From Nitrobacteraceae bacterium AZCC 2146 (GTDB taxonomy: Bacteria; Pseudomonadota; Alphaproteobacteria; Rhizobiales; Xanthobacteraceae): a stretch of DNA of 64,000 nt. The stretch spans positions 4,340,001 through 4,404,000 of the forward strand of contig JBAGRP010000001.1 of assembly GCA_036924855.1 (NCBI GenBank), read 5' to 3'. Numbering within the stretch: the stretch's first letter is position 1; the number at the start of each line of letters is the position of its first letter. The notes beneath the pieces were generated by a model. The model was not told where the DNA came from. It saw nothing but the letters and a program-made list of their open reading frames with translations, and did not search any database. Position numbers and translations under genes: made by a program. Below, piece by piece: positions 11,442-20,257 of this stretch.

Positions 11442-13058
11442 ATGAGACTCATGCATTCGAAGCAGATGCTCGGCGCAGCAGCTGTGCTGGCACTTTTGGT
11501 TGCCGCCGGGCCGGTGCGGGCGCAGACGCGCGCGGAAACGCTCCGTTATGTCACAGGTGCTTCGGTCAATACGCTCGACCCCAACATTCCCGGCTCGACC
11601 CGCGAGGCCTTCGCCGTCAGCCTCAGTACCTATGACCGGCTCGTCTCCTTCGGGCGCAAGCAGCTCAACGGTAAATGGGTGTTCGATCTCGACAGTATCC
11701 GCGGCGAACTGGCCGAATCCTACGACGTCAGCCCGGATGGGTTGAAGATCACCTTCCATCTGCGCAAGGACGCCAAGTTTCAGGACGGCACGCCGGTCAC
11801 CGCCGATGACGTGAAATGGTCGCTCGACCGCGCCGTCACCGCCAAAATCCTCGGCAAGGCACAGTTGCTGACCGGCTCGCTGACCGACGCCAGCCAGTTC
11901 AAGGTGATCGATCCCGCGGTCTTCGAGGTGACGCTGCCCAAGCCCGACAAGCTGGCCTTGCCGAATCTTGCGACCGTCTATCCCATCATCATCAATTCGA
12001 AACTCGCCAAGGCGCATGTGACCGAGGAAGATCCGTGGGCGCAGGCCTGGCTCAAGGAAAACACCGCCGGCAGCGGCGCCTATATCATTGAGACCTTCAA
12101 GCCCGGCGAGCAGGTCATCCTGAAGCGCAACGACGTCTGGAATCGCGGTCTTGGCGGCAAGCAGGCGTTCTTCAAGCGGCTCATCGTGCAGTCGGTACCG
12201 GAGGCGGCGACGCGCGCCAATCTGGTCGAGAAGGGCGATGTCGATATCGTCATCGACCTTCAGGCCAGCGACGCGCAATCGCTGGAGGCCAAAGGCAAAT
12301 TGCAGGTGATCTCGACACCGCAATACAACGCCATCACCTTCGTCTCGATGAACAACCAGATGCCGCCTTTCGACAAGGCCGACGTGCGCCGCGCCATCGC
12401 CTATGCATTGCCCTATGACGACATGTTCAAGGCGGCGCTGTTCGGACGCGGCGCGCCGCTGACCGGCGCAACCTGGGCCGACGGCAAGCCGCCGAGCGGC
12501 GCATTCCCGATCCCGCAGCCGGTCAAGCTCGATCTCGACAAGGCCAAAGCCTATCTGAAAGCCGCCGGTTATCCGGACGGATTCTCCACCACGTTCAGCT
12601 TCAATGTCGGCCAGGCAGCGACCGCCGAACCGATGGCCGCGCTGCTGAAAGAATCGCTCGCCAAGATCGGCATCAAGGTCGATATCCAGAAGCTGCCCGA
12701 CGCGCAGATGTCGACGCAGATCACCGAAAAGAAGCTGCCCTTCTTCACCGAGGGCGTCGTCGCCTGGCTGCCTTCGACGGATTATTTCTACCGCAACTTC
12801 TATACCGGCGATCAGCGCTGGAATTACAGCTCGATCAACAACCCCGAACTGACCGCCATCGCGCAGGAGGCCCGCTTCGAGGCCGACAAGGTCAAATACG
12901 AAGCCGACGGCAAACTGCTCAACGCGATCCACTTCGATCAGATGCCGCAGATCCCGCTGTGGCAACCGAGTCAGGATGCCGTGATGGCTTCCTCGATCGA
13001 GGGTTATACCTACCAGTTCCACCGCCAGGTCGACTACCGCGACCTCAGCCGGAAGTGA
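11442..13058 (+). CDS. ABC transporter periplasmic substrate-binding protein (peptide/opine/nickel family 5)
   Basis: 538-aa extracytoplasmic binding protein. A clear signal peptide ends near residue 28 (AGPVRAQ). The body has family 5 features: TLDPN near the mature N-terminus, then ITFHLRKDAKFQDGTPVTADDV, and YALPYDD in the second lobe. The start ATG at 11442 has a good ribosome site (AGGGGATAG); an in-frame TTG further up was rejected. It delivers a ligand to the permeases encoded just downstream. Family 5 proteins bind peptides, opines, glutathione and other solutes, so the ligand is open. Confidence 0.92.
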   Translation: MRLMHSKQMLGAAAVLALLVAAGPVRAQTRAETLRYVTGASVNTLDPNIPGSTREAFAVSLSTYDRLVSFGRKQLNGKWVFDLDSIRGELAESYDVSPDGLKITFHLRKDAKFQDGTPVTADDVKWSLDRAVTAKILGKAQLLTGSLTDASQFKVIDPAVFEVTLPKPDKLALPNLATVYPIIINSKLAKAHVTEEDPWAQAWLKENTAGSGAYIIETFKPGEQVILKRNDVWNRGLGGKQAFFKRLIVQSVPEAATRANLVEKGDVDIVIDLQASDAQSLEAKGKLQVISTPQYNAITFVSMNNQMPPFDKADVRRAIAYALPYDDMFKAALFGRGAPLTGATWADGKPPSGAFPIPQPVKLDLDKAKAYLKAAGYPDGFSTTFSFNVGQAATAEPMAALLKESLAKIGIKVDIQKLPDAQMSTQITEKKLPFFTEGVVAWLPSTDYFYRNFYTGDQRWNYSSINNPELTAIAQEARFEADKVKYEADGKLLNAIHFDQMPQIPLWQPSQDAVMASSIEGYTYQFHRQVDYRDLSRK

Positions 13059-13083
13059 TAGACCAGCAGCCAGGTGAACAGCC

Positions 13084-13106
13084 GAGGCGCCGTCTTGCGG
13101 CGTCTC
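13084..13106 (+). promoter_or_regulatory. Hairpin between binding-protein and permease genes
   Basis: GAGGCGCCG and CGGCGTCTC form a 9-bp stem (one G-T pair) around a short TCTTG loop. Stem-loops at this place in ABC operons often protect the binding-protein mRNA or reduce readthrough, giving more binding protein than permease. That role is inferred. Confidence 0.45.
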
Positions 13107-13188
13107 CGGAGGTAAAGATTTGCGCGGGAGATCCATGCAAGGGTCTCCCGGATGGCGCACGACAGTTCAGGGCGGACAACCTGTGTTG

Positions 13189-14217
13189 ATGAAACTGGCT
13201 ACGACTGCGAAACGCGCGGGGCGGCGCTTTGCCTCGTCCTTGCCCGCGCTGTTCGGCGTGCTGATCTTCACCTTCCTGTTGATGCGCGTACTTCCCGGCG
13301 ATCCCGCAGTGTTCTTTGCCTCCGGCCCCAATGCCGGCAAGGAAGAGATCGAGACGATCCGCAAGCAGATGGGATTGGACAAGCCGGTCCCGCAGCAGCT
13401 CGCGCTCTACCTCTATGATGTCGGCCGCGGCAATCTCGGCCGCTCGCTGATGACCGGGCAGAACGTGACGAAAGATCTACGCGAACGGTTGCCGGCCTCG
13501 CTCGAACTGACCTTCTCGGCGCTGCTGATTGCGTTGGTCTCCGCCATCCCGCTCGGCATTCTCGCTGCGCTCAGGCCGGGTTCGGCCATCGATCACGGCG
13601 TGCGGCTGTTCTGCGCGCTCGGCGTTTGCATTCCGACCTTCGTCTCCGGGCTGCTGCTGATCTATGTGTTCTACTACCTGTTCGGCGTCGCACCCGATCC
13701 AACCGGGCGCGTCGATATCTTCATCAGCCAGCCGCCTTCCAGAACCGGCTTCCTGCTGATCGACTTCCTGCTGGCCGGCGACCTCGACGGCTGGTGGGCC
13801 GCGTTCAAACAATTGATTCTGCCCGCCTGCACCATGGCGCTGTTCGTCATCGCGCCGCTGGCGCGCATCACGCGCGCTTCGATGCTGGCTTCGCTGGGCA
13901 GCGATTTCGTCCGCACTGCCCGTTCAGTCGGCCTGTCGTGGTGGCGGATCGTCGTCACCTATGCGCTGCGCAACGCCATCCTGCCGGTCATCACCATCGC
14001 CGGCATCGTGTTCTCGACCATGCTGGGCGCTAATGTACTGGTCGAGAAAGTCTTTTCCTGGCCCGGCGTCGCCTCCTACGCGCTTGACGCGCTGCTCTCG
14101 TCCGACTATGCGCCGGTGCAGGGTTTCGTGCTGCTGATGGCCTTCGTCTTCGTCATCGTCAACCTGGTCGTCGATGTGCTCTATGGCATCGCCGACCCAC
14201 GGATTTCCATCGGATGA
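13189..14217 (+). CDS. ABC transporter permease, DppB/OppB type
   Basis: 342-aa inner-membrane permease with the usual order: first membrane segment, GDPA-containing periplasmic part, then several membrane segments. The EAA-type loop contacting the ATPase is seen around DFVRTARSVGLS. The ATG at 13189 was preferred over an upstream extension lacking membrane character; GTG at 13183 is possible. The stop overlaps the next start (ATGA at 14214). It pairs with the following DppC-type permease. Confidence 0.93.
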   Translation: MKLATTAKRAGRRFASSLPALFGVLIFTFLLMRVLPGDPAVFFASGPNAGKEEIETIRKQMGLDKPVPQQLALYLYDVGRGNLGRSLMTGQNVTKDLRERLPASLELTFSALLIALVSAIPLGILAALRPGSAIDHGVRLFCALGVCIPTFVSGLLLIYVFYYLFGVAPDPTGRVDIFISQPPSRTGFLLIDFLLAGDLDGWWAAFKQLILPACTMALFVIAPLARITRASMLASLGSDFVRTARSVGLSWWRIVVTYALRNAILPVITIAGIVFSTMLGANVLVEKVFSWPGVASYALDALLSSDYAPVQGFVLLMAFVFVIVNLVVDVLYGIADPRISIG

Positions 14218-15062
14218 GCAGCGCCACCTTCCAGCATGCCGCCTTCATCCTGCGCGGCAATCCCATCACCGGCATCGCCGCCACCGGCGCGGCGCTATTG
14301 ACCGCGCTGGCGATTTTCGGCCCCTGGATCGTGCCGTACGATCCGATCGCATCCGATGTGGCGCATGCCTTGATGCCGCCCAGCGCCGCGCATTGGGCCG
14401 GCACCGACCAGCTCGGCCGTGACGTGTTCAGCCGCATCATCGTCGCAGCGCAACTCGACCTCGCGATTGCGCTCTCGGCCGTCGGCATCTCCTTCGTGCT
14501 CGGCGCGGTGATCGGCGCGCTGTGCGGCTATTCCGGCGGCCGACTCGACCGCGCGGTCGGGCGCTTCGTCGATGTCCTGATGGCTTTCCCGCTGTTCGTG
14601 CTGGCGATGGCGATGGTGGCCGCGCTCGGCAACCGGGTCGAAAACATCGTCATCGCCACCGCCATCATCAACCTGCCCTTCTACATCCGTTTCGCGCGAG
14701 CGGAGGTGAATGTCCGCCGCAACCTCGGCTGGGTCGAGGCCGCGCGCGCCAGTGGCGAAAGCCATGTCTCCGTGGTGCTGCGCTTCCTGCTGCCCAACGT
14801 GCTGCCAGCGATGGTGGTGCAGATGTCACTCAATCTCGGCTGGGCGATCATCAATGCGGCCGGGCTCTCCTTCATCGGACTCGGCGTCAAGGCGCCAACG
14901 CCGGAGTGGGGCATCATGGTCGCGGAAGGCGCGCGCTTCATCTCCACCGGCAAATGGTGGCTGGTGGCGTTTCCGGGTCTGGCACTGATGCTCGCAGTGT
15001 TGTGCTTCAACCTGCTCGGCGACGGGCTGCGCGATATCCTCGATCCCAGACAGCGCACATGA
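14214..15062 (+). CDS. ABC transporter permease, DppC/OppC type
   Basis: 282-aa second permease. GTDQLGRDVFSRI near residue 62 is the signature start of the DppC core, followed by five or so membrane segments and the EAA loop (ARASGESHV). The end LLGDGLRDILDPR is typical. Coupled by 4-base overlaps to both neighbours, so the importer subunits are made together. Confidence 0.94.
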   Translation: MSSATFQHAAFILRGNPITGIAATGAALLTALAIFGPWIVPYDPIASDVAHALMPPSAAHWAGTDQLGRDVFSRIIVAAQLDLAIALSAVGISFVLGAVIGALCGYSGGRLDRAVGRFVDVLMAFPLFVLAMAMVAALGNRVENIVIATAIINLPFYIRFARAEVNVRRNLGWVEAARASGESHVSVVLRFLLPNVLPAMVVQMSLNLGWAIINAAGLSFIGLGVKAPTPEWGIMVAEGARFISTGKWWLVAFPGLALMLAVLCFNLLGDGLRDILDPRQRT

Positions 15063-16723
15063 CCAAGCCGCTGCTGCAGATCGACAACCTTCACGTCACG
15101 TTCTCAACCCGGCGCGGCCCAGTCGAGGCGGTGCGCGGGGTTTCGCTGTCGCTGGCGGCAGGCGAGACGCTCGGCATCGTCGGCGAGAGCGGCTCGGGCA
15201 AATCGGTCACCGGTTTTGCGGTGACGCGGCTGCTCGATCCGGCTGGAAAGATCACCGCCGGCCGCATCCTGTTCAAGGACCGCGAGATCACCAAGATGTC
15301 GAACGCCGGTTTGCATGAGATGCACGGCGCGGCGATGGCGATGATCTTCCAGAACCCGCGCGGCGCGCTCAATCCGATTCGCGCCATCGGCCAGCAGATT
15401 GCCGACGCCATCCTGGCGCATCGGAAAATCTCCGCCGAGGAAGCCCGGCTGCAAGCGCTCGACCTGCTGCGTGCCGTGCAGATCCGCGATCCGGAAAAGC
15501 GCATGAGCGCCTATCCGCACGAACTTTCGGGCGGGATGTGCCAGCGCGTGATGATCGCGATGGCGATTTCCAGCAACCCCTCGCTGCTGATCGCGGACGA
15601 GCCGACGACGGGACTCGACGTCACCACCCAGAAGGTGGTGATGGACCTGCTGGCATCCATCGCCGCCGAGCGCGGCATGGCGACGGTCCTGATCACCCAC
15701 GACCTTGGCCTCGCGGCACGCTATTGCCGGCGCGTGGTGGTGATGGAGCAAGGCAAACTGGTGGAACAGGCTGAGGCCCTGACGCTGTTTCGCGCGCCGA
15801 ACCATCCTTACACCAAGCGGCTGGTCGCGGCGTCGCCGACCGCCACGTCACGGGTCGAAGACCTGGTGACGGGAGAAGAAAGTCTGCTGCTGGCTGTGCC
15901 CGCGGCACCACTGCCGACGCCTGCGCACGGTACGCCGCCGTTGCTGGACGTGCAGAACCTCGTCAAGCGCTTCGATGATGGGACCATTGCGCTCAAGAGT
16001 TTCTCGATGGTGATGGCGGCCGGCGAAAGCGTCGGGCTGGTCGGCGAATCCGGCTCCGGCAAGAGCACGACTTCGCGGATGATCTGCCGGCTGCTCGACC
16101 AGAGCGAAGGCACCATCAATTTCAACGGCGAATCGATCGGCCATCTGCCAGCGCGGGATTTCCACCGTGCGCCGCAACGCCGCGACATCCAGATCGTGTT
16201 CCAGGATCCGAATGACAGCCTCAATCCGCGCTTCACGGCCTTCGACTGCATCGCGCATCCGCTGATGCGCCTCGCAGGGATGCGCAGCGGCGACGCGCTT
16301 CGCCAGCGCGTGCGCGAATGCGCCAGCCGCGTCGGCTTGCCGTCCGATCTGCTGGAGCGCTTTCCGCATCAATTGTCCGGTGGTCAGAAGGCCCGCATCG
16401 GCATCGCCCGCGCCATCGCCTGCCGGCCACGCCTGCTGGTGCTCGACGAGCCGACCGCAGCACTCGACGTTTCGGTTCAGGCGGTGGTGCTGCAACTGCT
16501 CGATCGCCTCAGGCGCGAGGATGGCCTCGCCTTCCTGTTCGTCAGCCACGACCTCAACGTGGTGCGCATGATGTGCCAGCGCACCATCGTGCTGCGCAAC
16601 GGCGCCATCGTCGAAGAAGGCGAAAGCCACGCACTGTTCGACAACCCGCAGACCGCCTACACCCGCGAACTGGTCGAAGCGGTGCCGAATATCGAATTGA
16701 CGCCGGTCGCAGCTGCGGGCTGA
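15059..16723 (+). CDS. ABC transporter, fused double ATPase (DppD-DppF type)
   Basis: 554-aa protein with two complete ATPase halves. The first Walker A GESGSGKS is at residues 42-49 with signature LSGGMCQR; the second Walker A, same sequence, is at about 329-336 with signature LSGGQKAR. Each half has a Walker B (LLIADEPTT and LLVLDEPTA). Both halves therefore look able to hydrolyse ATP. Fused ATPases of this kind are common in rhizobial peptide importers. Frames reaching further upstream overlap the permease gene in another frame and are not real. Confidence 0.95.
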   Translation: MTKPLLQIDNLHVTFSTRRGPVEAVRGVSLSLAAGETLGIVGESGSGKSVTGFAVTRLLDPAGKITAGRILFKDREITKMSNAGLHEMHGAAMAMIFQNPRGALNPIRAIGQQIADAILAHRKISAEEARLQALDLLRAVQIRDPEKRMSAYPHELSGGMCQRVMIAMAISSNPSLLIADEPTTGLDVTTQKVVMDLLASIAAERGMATVLITHDLGLAARYCRRVVVMEQGKLVEQAEALTLFRAPNHPYTKRLVAASPTATSRVEDLVTGEESLLLAVPAAPLPTPAHGTPPLLDVQNLVKRFDDGTIALKSFSMVMAAGESVGLVGESGSGKSTTSRMICRLLDQSEGTINFNGESIGHLPARDFHRAPQRRDIQIVFQDPNDSLNPRFTAFDCIAHPLMRLAGMRSGDALRQRVRECASRVGLPSDLLERFPHQLSGGQKARIGIARAIACRPRLLVLDEPTAALDVSVQAVVLQLLDRLRREDGLAFLFVSHDLNVVRMMCQRTIVLRNGAIVEEGESHALFDNPQTAYTRELVEAVPNIELTPVAAAG

Positions 16724-16765
16724 TTCTCCGACCTCGAACAGAGAAATGTTCGTACGGCGAATACT

Positions 16766-16921
16766 CTAGCGCGGCGGCAGTGGCCTATCGTCTTCGTGCA
16801 GGATGCGTTCGGCGGCGCCGTCGAGGTCGTCGTACTGGCCTGATTTCAGCGACCACATGAAAGCCACCAACGCGGTGAGGCCAATGCCAATGGCAATCGG
16901 GATCAGATAGAAGTAATCCAT
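16766..16921 (-). CDS. ccoS: Cbb3 oxidase maturation protein CcoS/FixS
   Basis: 51-aa membrane protein starting MDYFYLIPIAIG, with one N-terminal membrane helix (about residues 3-24), then the family sequence WSLKSGQYDDLDGAA and an acidic/proline tail. CcoS is needed for insertion of heme and copper cofactors into the cbb3 oxidase. Its ATG shares one base with the ccoI stop (TGATG), the standard ccoI-ccoS coupling. It ends the operon and converges with the ABC operon on the other strand. Confidence 0.93.
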   Translation of the reverse strand: MDYFYLIPIAIGIGLTALVAFMWSLKSGQYDDLDGAAERILHEDDRPLPPR

Positions 16922-19197
16922 CATTCGGCGGCCTCCAGCATCGTGGAGGCGGGTCGATTGGCTGCTTCCTTCGCGCGGCGCGTCCCGAGCCCGCCGCGGC
17001 CACGCAGCCGCAGCGCGTTGGCGACGACGACGATGGACGAACCGGACATCGCCACCGCGGCGATCAGCGGCGTCACATAGCCCATGATCGCCACCGGCAC
17101 CGCGACGACGTTGTAGGCAATCGCCAATGCGAGATTTTGCCGGACCAGACGGCCGGCCTCGCGCGCCACCGCAATTGCCTGCGGTACCGCCGAAAGGTTT
17201 TCGCGCAGGAACACCAAGTCGGCGGCGTTGCGGCCGACATCGGCGGCGGAGGCTGGCGCCATTGAGGCGTGCGCGGCCATCAGTGCCGGTGTATCGTTGA
17301 GGCCGTCGCCGACCATCAGCACCTTGCGGCCTGCGCGCGCCAACGCCGCGACATGCGCGGCCTTGCCGCCCGGCAACACGCCGGCGAAATACGGCACGCC
17401 CAGTTCTGCCGCGAGCAGATGGACCGGTCGCTCGCGATCGCCGGAAACAATGTCGATATCAAAACCGCCGCGCTTCAACTCCGTAACGGCCTGGGTCGCG
17501 CCAGCGCGCAGACGATCTTCAAAACGAAAGTCGGCGAGGCGTCGGCCATCCTGCGACAATACCACGGAAGCATCGCCAACTACCGAACGGTTGTCTTCAG
17601 CCAGTGCCCATTCCGGCTGTCCCAGTCGATAGACGACAGTACCAACACGCGCTTCCATCCCGCATCCCGGATGTTCGGATACCGCGTCGAGCGCCAAGCG
17701 CAGTTGCGCTACTGGCGCAGTTGCAGCCAGCGCCCGCGAATAGGGATGCCGGGAATGCACGGCGATCGCGCCGGCCAGCGCCAGCATCGCCGGATCGATG
17801 CAGTCGGCATCGACGACGCGCGGATTGCCCAGCGTCAGCGTTCCCGTCTTGTCGAACACCACCACGTCGATCTCGGCGAGGCGCTCCAGCGCACCGCCGT
17901 CCTTCACCATGATGCCTTTTTCGAACAGCCGACGCGCGGCGACCACCTGCACCATCGGTACCGCGAGGCCGAGCGCGCAGGGACAGGTGACGATCAGCAC
18001 CGCAATCGCAATGGTGACGGCGCGGTGCACGTCGCCGGTAGCGATCAACCAGCCGAGCAGCGTCAGCGCCGCGGTGAGATGCACCACCGGCGCATAGAGC
18101 GCGGCGGCGCGGTCGGCGATCCGCCGATACACCGAGCGGCCCTGCTCGGCCGCCTCCATCATCCGCAGCATCTCGGCCAGAAATGAATCGCCAGCCGCCG
18201 CGGTGGCGACGATGGTCAGCGGCCCCGTGAGGTTCAGCGTTCCCGCGCGCAGCATCGAACCGGGCCGGGCCGGCTGCGGCACGCTTTCGCCGGTGACGAG
18301 GGAGACATCGAGTTCGGACAGGCCTTTCGTCACCCGCGCATCCACCGGGACGCGTTCGCCGGCGGCGAGCATGATCGACATCCCCAACGTGATCTCGCCG
18401 ACTGGCAGGTAGAGCTGGGTGCCGTCATCCTGCAGCACCAGCGCGCCTCGCGCGGCGAGGCGCGCAAGGCCCTTCACCGCGAGGCGGGCACGCTCCCGCA
18501 TCATGTGGTCGAGCGTGCGGCCGATCAGCAGGAAGAACAGCAGCGAAATCGCCGCGTCGAAATAGGCATGCGGGCCATGGGTCGCGGTCTCGTACAGGCT
18601 CATGCCGAAGGCGAGCAGCACGCCGAGCGAGATCGGCACATCCATATTTGTGCGGCCATGGCGCAGGCTGCGCCATGCCGAGCGGAAGAAGATGCGGCCG
18701 GAATAGGCCAGCGCCGGCAGCGCGATCAAGGCGGACAATCCGTGAAACAGATCGCGCGTCGCGGGTTCGGCGCCGGACCACACCGATACCGACAGCAGCA
18801 TGATATTGCTGGCGGCGAAGCCGGACACCGCCAGCGCGCGGATCAATTCGGAGAGCGCGGCATCCTTGGTCTCGGCATCGACCTCGAACAGATGCGCCTC
18901 GTAGCCGACGCGATCCAGCGTGGCGATGAACGGCGGCGGGGCGCCGTCGGCGCGCCATTTGATGGTGACGCGCCTAGTGGACAGATTCACCCGCGCCCAG
19001 GTGACGCCCTCAAGCGCGCCGATCGCCTGCTCGATGGTGCGGATGCAGCCGCCGCAATGGATCGTCGGCACCGACAGATCGGTCTGCCGCAACCCGCCGC
19101 CGATCAGGCGGCTGGAGAGCAGCACTTCGGCGTCGGCGGCGCGCGGATCAGGCGCCGCCAGCAGTGCCAGTTCTGCCCCTGAGCCGCAGCAACTCAT
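16921..19197 (-). CDS. ccoI: Cu-transporting P1B-type ATPase CcoI/FixI
   Basis: 758-aa copper pump that supplies copper to the cbb3 oxidase. A heavy-metal domain with CGGC is at residues 48-51, preceded by an extra Cys pair at residues 3-4. The actuator motif TGES is at about 302-305, the metal-binding CPC in the membrane at 405-407, the phosphorylated DKTGT from 449, and GDGLND in the hinge. The CPC plus the place between cco structural genes and ccoS identifies FixI rather than CopA. About 20 bases separate it from the DUF2189 gene upstream. Confidence 0.96.
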   Translation of the reverse strand: MSCCGSGAELALLAAPDPRAADAEVLLSSRLIGGGLRQTDLSVPTIHCGGCIRTIEQAIGALEGVTWARVNLSTRRVTIKWRADGAPPPFIATLDRVGYEAHLFEVDAETKDAALSELIRALAVSGFAASNIMLLSVSVWSGAEPATRDLFHGLSALIALPALAYSGRIFFRSAWRSLRHGRTNMDVPISLGVLLAFGMSLYETATHGPHAYFDAAISLLFFLLIGRTLDHMMRERARLAVKGLARLAARGALVLQDDGTQLYLPVGEITLGMSIMLAAGERVPVDARVTKGLSELDVSLVTGESVPQPARPGSMLRAGTLNLTGPLTIVATAAAGDSFLAEMLRMMEAAEQGRSVYRRIADRAAALYAPVVHLTAALTLLGWLIATGDVHRAVTIAIAVLIVTCPCALGLAVPMVQVVAARRLFEKGIMVKDGGALERLAEIDVVVFDKTGTLTLGNPRVVDADCIDPAMLALAGAIAVHSRHPYSRALAATAPVAQLRLALDAVSEHPGCGMEARVGTVVYRLGQPEWALAEDNRSVVGDASVVLSQDGRRLADFRFEDRLRAGATQAVTELKRGGFDIDIVSGDRERPVHLLAAELGVPYFAGVLPGGKAAHVAALARAGRKVLMVGDGLNDTPALMAAHASMAPASAADVGRNAADLVFLRENLSAVPQAIAVAREAGRLVRQNLALAIAYNVVAVPVAIMGYVTPLIAAVAMSGSSIVVVANALRLRGRGGLGTRRAKEAANRPASTMLEAAE

Positions 19198-19218
19198 CGC
19201 GAACTCCAGACCTCCGGG

Positions 19219-20007
19219 CTAAACTCCGGGCCGCATGGTGCGATAGGCGTGCCAGGTGCCATGGCCCAGCACCGGAAACGCAACGATCAGGCCGAGCAAT
19301 CCCGTGGCGAGGCTGACCAGGAACAGTACCAGCACGATCGCGGCCCATGTCAGCATCACTGGCAGGTTGGCCCAGACCAGCGCCATGCTGGTGCCCATCG
19401 CGGTCAGCGCATCGACGCGCTCGCCCAGCAGCATCGGCACTGCGAAAACGCTGATGGCAAAGGAGAACGCCGCAAATAGCCCGCCGACCGCGCTGCCGAC
19501 GATCAGCATCGCCCAGCCGACCTGGGTCGTGAACAGCATCGGCGCGATATTGTCGAGGCCGGGAAACGGCCGCAGCCCGAAGAACAGCGCGTAGATGATG
19601 ACCGCGGCGCGCATCCACAGCAGCATCAGCAAACACAGCATCACGCCGGCGAACAGCAATTGCCCGCCGGATTTCGGTTTGACGAAAATCATCTGGATCA
19701 GGCTGACACGCTCACCGGCAGCGATGCGGCGGCTCTTTTCATAGAGGCCGACGCCGAGCACCGGGCCGACCACCATGAAGCCCGCGAAAGCCGGAAACAA
19801 AATATAGTCCCAGCCGAAGGCGAACAGGCCGGCGACGATGCCGCCGGAGATCAGGAACACCAGCAGGCCGTAGCTGAGGCTGGCAGCGGGCTGGATGGTG
19901 AAGTCGCGCCAGCCGGCGGACAGCCAGCTCAATGCGGTAGCGGGCGCCACGTGGCGGTCCCACGAGACCGCGCGAGGCAGCGGAGGAACAACGGCTGGGA
20001 TCGTCAT
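19219..20007 (-). CDS. DUF2189 family integral membrane protein
   Basis: 262-aa protein with about six hydrophobic segments between residues 45 and 250 and a short Pro-rich N-terminus. The arrangement and the GHGTWHAY end match DUF2189 proteins, whose role is unknown. The ATG at 20007 (MTIPAVVPP) was preferred to an upstream in-frame extension that is Arg-rich and not hydrophobic. It lies inside the cbb3 operon, between the 71-aa gene and ccoI, where fixG and fixH are found in relatives. A role in oxidase assembly is possible, but only position supports it. Confidence 0.82.
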   Translation of the reverse strand: MTIPAVVPPLPRAVSWDRHVAPATALSWLSAGWRDFTIQPAASLSYGLLVFLISGGIVAGLFAFGWDYILFPAFAGFMVVGPVLGVGLYEKSRRIAAGERVSLIQMIFVKPKSGGQLLFAGVMLCLLMLLWMRAAVIIYALFFGLRPFPGLDNIAPMLFTTQVGWAMLIVGSAVGGLFAAFSFAISVFAVPMLLGERVDALTAMGTSMALVWANLPVMLTWAAIVLVLFLVSLATGLLGLIVAFPVLGHGTWHAYRTMRPGV

Positions 20008-20041
20008 CGGCGGCCTCGCTTCGATCGAATTTCGCGGCTGG

Positions 20042-20257
20042 TCATCGCGGCGTGCATGACGAGGATGCCGCGCTGAATTTTCCGGACTCGGCAACAGTGG
20101 CGCCGCGCTTGATATGGTCGATGCATTCCGGCTGCGACGTTACTGCCATGTAGACCAGGTGCGCATTGGCCAGCAGCACCAGCAACAGCCCGGCCGATAT
20201 CATCAGCCACATCGCGGACCTCGGACTGACGAGCTTCATGGTCGGGCTTGCCATCAT
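20042..20257 (-). CDS. Small single-helix membrane protein in cbb3 operon
   Basis: 71-aa protein with one strong membrane helix (about residues 15-38) and a short polar tail with two Cys (45 and 68). Its ATG overlaps the ccoP stop (ATGA at 20257-20254), so it is translated with ccoP; this supports a real gene. The helix end ANAHLVYMAVTS resembles the first helix of FixH/CcoH (pattern NAxxVxxAxxT), so it may be a shortened CcoH-like factor. That is an inference from a short stretch. Confidence 0.8.
   Translation of the reverse strand: MMASPTMKLVSPRSAMWLMISAGLLLVLLANAHLVYMAVTSQPECIDHIKRGATVAESGKFSAASSSCTPR

Noticed and set aside
14522..15058. Upstream extension of the double ATPase gene by 179 codons
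   Set aside because: This stretch overlaps the DppC-type permease gene in another frame; the ATPase start at 15059 overlaps the permease stop as expected.
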